A DNA stretch of 64,000 nt from positions 110,546,001 through 110,610,000 of the forward strand of contig JBITNC010000001.1 of assembly GCA_050084985.1 (NCBI GenBank), written 5' to 3'. The notes under the pieces were generated by a model that was not told the origin of the DNA, did no database searches, and saw only the letters and a list, made by a program, of their open reading frames with translations. Below are positions 61,954-64,000 of this stretch, in pieces (within the stretch, counting starts at the first letter, position 1; every line of letters begins with the position of its first letter). The DNA comes from Nageia nagi (Eukaryota > Pinophyta). The translations under genes and the position numbers were made by a program.

Positions 61954-62797
61954 TGTAGACACCTAAAAAAGTCCCCTTTTTTAGCTAGTAAATATTGAAA
62001 TAATCATAACTCGGTGTGACAACATAAAATAGGTATAGAAACCCTATTATTAGATAGCTCTCATTGGGTGCATGAAAAATGAATGGTTATATGACCCCCT
62101 TTCAATGAAATCTGACTTTTAGGTGGGCATTTTAATATAATTAACCAGTCATCGGTGTTCCATATCAAATGTCGGTGTTTCTAGTTGAATGCCGACGTTC
62201 GATATACAAATGCTGGCGACTTTGCAACAGCCGAACAAAAGATTAAGGAAGTTGGAACGCTTTGTCTTCCAAGATGAGGTGGCTAGAAGCGGTCAGTTAC
62301 GACTTGCGGTGGCTCTTCACTTCCCCTTTTCAGCCTTGAAACGTCTCACCCGAAAATCTATAAATACAAGCTAATGCAAAGCAATAGGGATGATCCAAAA
62401 TTAACCCCAATTAAACCCATTTTTGAAGTAGGGTAATGCTGCCAAAATCTTATGAACTCATTCCTTTTATTGTTTCATGCTAGTTTCATTTTAATACAAT
62501 GTTACACATAGATGCTTTGATGTTATTGTCTTTTGCATGTGTGTAGGATTTACAGGTTATCTACATCAAGAAAAGAAGAAAGCAACCCAAAAACAATGGA
62601 GATCTAATACTCTTATCTTAGCACATACATTTGTAAAAGTCCCTTCTAAGGGCAAATTGTAGCTTGAACTGAGATTGAATATCATTTTATAATTACAACA
62701 TGTTTATCTATGTTACATAATTTGAGGTTCAATGAAGATTGAAGAGTAATTTTTATTTTATGTTATTCTATATTCCAGCTCAATTTTCATAGCAACA
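61954..62797 (+). repeat. 5' LTR of gypsy element 3
   Basis: Contains a TATA-like ctataaatac near 62357 and about four imperfect 20-bp units (62147-62226) related to those of the leader. The start is shared with Tat element 1. Confidence 0.8.
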
Positions 62798-62800
62798 TTC

Positions 62801-62819
62801 TGGCGCTAGAAGGAGGGCC
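62801..62819 (+). promoter_or_regulatory. primer binding site of gypsy element 3
   Basis: TGGCGCTAGAAGGAGGGCC, three bases after the LTR. The TGGCGC start is common to many plant Ty3/gypsy primer sites; I cannot name the tRNA with confidence. Confidence 0.65.
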
Positions 62820-62944
62820 CCTCCATTATTGAGAGGGAGATTTTGTTTATGATTCTACCTTTCTACTTTCTGGTTTTTTTTGGATTTTTCCATGCATTAA
62901 CTTTAAATTTCGGGTTCTATGCTTTTTCAGGGACTTGTTGCAGA

Positions 62945-63108
62945 AACACCGGTGACTGATATTGAACGCTAGCGACCAGAAATCAAACGCCAGTGATTGT
63001 CATCGAACGTTGGCGACTATCATTAAACACCAGCATTCCCTGTCTAAACATCGATGACTGTAATTAAATGCCAGCATTCCCTATCTAAACACTGGTGACT
63101 CATATCCA
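62945..63108 (+). repeat. eight 20-21 bp tandem units in gypsy 3 leader
   Basis: Units of the form AACGCYRGYGACT plus about eight variable bases, for example aacgctagcgaccagaaatc and aacgttggcgactatcatt. Alternate units end instead in agcattccct. Related units occur in the LTR at 62147-62226. Confidence 0.85.
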
Positions 63109-63339
63109 GGTCATTTTATTTCTTTTGCTATTTCTGAAAAAGTAAATTGAAATTATGTTATGAAAAAATATTTTTTGAGTGTGATTCCTTTGCCTAGAGT
63201 GCATATAAGAATGGGTAGAAAAAGTTAAATGCATATCTTTTATTAATTTACTTTACGTATGAAGTTATGTATTTATTTTCATGCTTTGGGTGAAGGGCAC
63301 GTACATATTAATACTTTTTATCTTGTCTACTTATGCTCT

Positions 63340-63990
63340 TCCTTTGCGCTTCGTGCGATCTAAGGTGATCAGAATAGACTTGATAAGAAGGGATAAATTA
63401 ACTTTTCTTTCCTTTCACACTCACACTATCATTAATTGGGTTAATTTATCTACATCTAATGACCTCTTACTAGTAAGAGGAGGCAATTTACCACACATAA
63501 TACTTCCATAATTGGAAGAGGTAAATGGATCACACTTAATTTGGAATGAACTTAAGGAAAATAAATTAGGGTTTTGGATAGTACAAATCACATTAAAGGG
63601 TTAATGAATTGGGTGGATTCGAACACACTAAGTACTTCCACTTGACAAAGTATGCTCTCACTTTTGCGCTTCGAGTGATCTTAAGTGATCAGAAATAAGT
63701 TAAGTGGAAGAGGTAAAATTTATGCACATTTTATTTGGAAATTTACTTCACATTAACACTCTTGAAGAGGTCTGCCCTTACCACTCCATTGGAGGTCGAA
63801 GGGATGTGACCCTTGGAGGAATAATTGAACCACATTTAATTAATTTATCTACACATAATACTTCCACAGCTGGAAGGGGTTAATGAACATTACTAAGAGG
63901 TTGGATAATGAACCACATTATAATTAAAAAAGAACAACGGGGTTTATTAAGGTCAAGATCCATCTTATAATAAACTTTTGAATGTGTCAC
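63340..63990 (+). repeat. two degenerate copies of about 320 bp in gypsy 3 leader
   Basis: tttgcgcttcg..gtgatcaga at 63347 and 63664 starts each copy; both later contain ttaatttatctaca and tacttcca..tggaag followed by ggt. The second copy may be cut by the window edge. Non-coding. Confidence 0.6.
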
Positions 63991-64000
63991 ATTAAGATAA

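Larger units (their letters stand above)
61954..64000 (+). mobile_element. Ty3/gypsy element 3, 5' LTR and leader, runs off window
   Basis: LTR of 844 bp (61954-62797) with TGTAGACACCTAAAAAAG at the start and AGCAACA at the end, then a primer site, then 1.2 kb of leader with no coding. The left flanking five bases are ATATC; the 3' half lies beyond the window, so the target duplication cannot be checked. CpG is noticeably commoner here than elsewhere, which suggests a recent insertion. Confidence 0.8.

Noticed and set aside
1-64000. tRNA, rRNA or intact host protein-coding genes
   Set aside because: No cloverleaf-like or rRNA sequence was noticed, and every coding stretch recognised belongs to a mobile element or is broken.

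Overview
This is nuclear DNA of a plant with a large, repeat-filled genome. It is AT-rich (about 30% GC by eye), poor in CpG, and almost wholly built of LTR retrotransposons of typical plant lineages in several states of decay: Ty1/copia, Tat-lineage Ty3/gypsy with two RNase H domains, a TRIM and a LARD-like element, plus an L1-type LINE and a DUF4371/hAT-like relic. I see no intact host gene, tRNA, rRNA or CRISPR array. A gymnosperm or similar large-genome seed plant fits the composition and the burden of decayed elements, but the species cannot be fixed from sequence alone.

Layout. 875-2258 is a small LTR element (TRIM-like). 2971-35822 reads as one old minus-strand Tat-like Ty3/gypsy element of about 18 kb, now spread over 33 kb because two later elements sit inside it: a 4.8 kb non-autonomous LTR element at 8399-13229 (target duplication ATCAT) and a 9.6 kb Ty1/copia element at 23911-33499 (target duplication CTTTT, LTRs about 98% identical). 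The Tat element runs from its 5' LTR (35005-35822) and primer site, through gag and pol (about 23000 down to 15717), to a 3' LTR at 2971-3719. A decayed plant-mobile-domain ORF lies antisense between pol and the 3' LTR. The copia element has a long leader holding a fragment of a UvrD/SRS2-type DNA helicase gene, then broken gag-pol, then a tandem array of hairpin-forming 49-50 bp units.

37182-46010 is a second, complete but decayed Tat element on the plus strand (target duplication CCTAT). It is followed by an L1-type LINE relic on the minus strand (about 46250-49500) interrupted by a block carrying a 21-bp minisatellite, a copia 3' fragment (49620-49935), an unidentified decayed ORF (53990-55700) with a distant relative at 36290-37176, a DUF4371/hAT-like transposase relic (57369-59945), the 3' end of a third Tat-like element on the minus strand (about 60650-61953), and the 5' LTR and leader of a CpG-rich, probably younger Ty3/gypsy element (61954 to the window edge).

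How the parts relate. No set of genes here works together as a host pathway. The story is nested transposition: the copia and LARD elements share LTR motifs, primer-site type, a paired polypurine layout and a 3' block, so the LARD looks like a non-autonomous partner of that copia lineage. The Tat elements share LTR ends (TGTAGACACC), domain order and extra ORFs outside gag-pol. In-frame stops are often TAG or TGA where family consensus has Gln, Arg or Trp, as expected from deamination of methylated cytosine.
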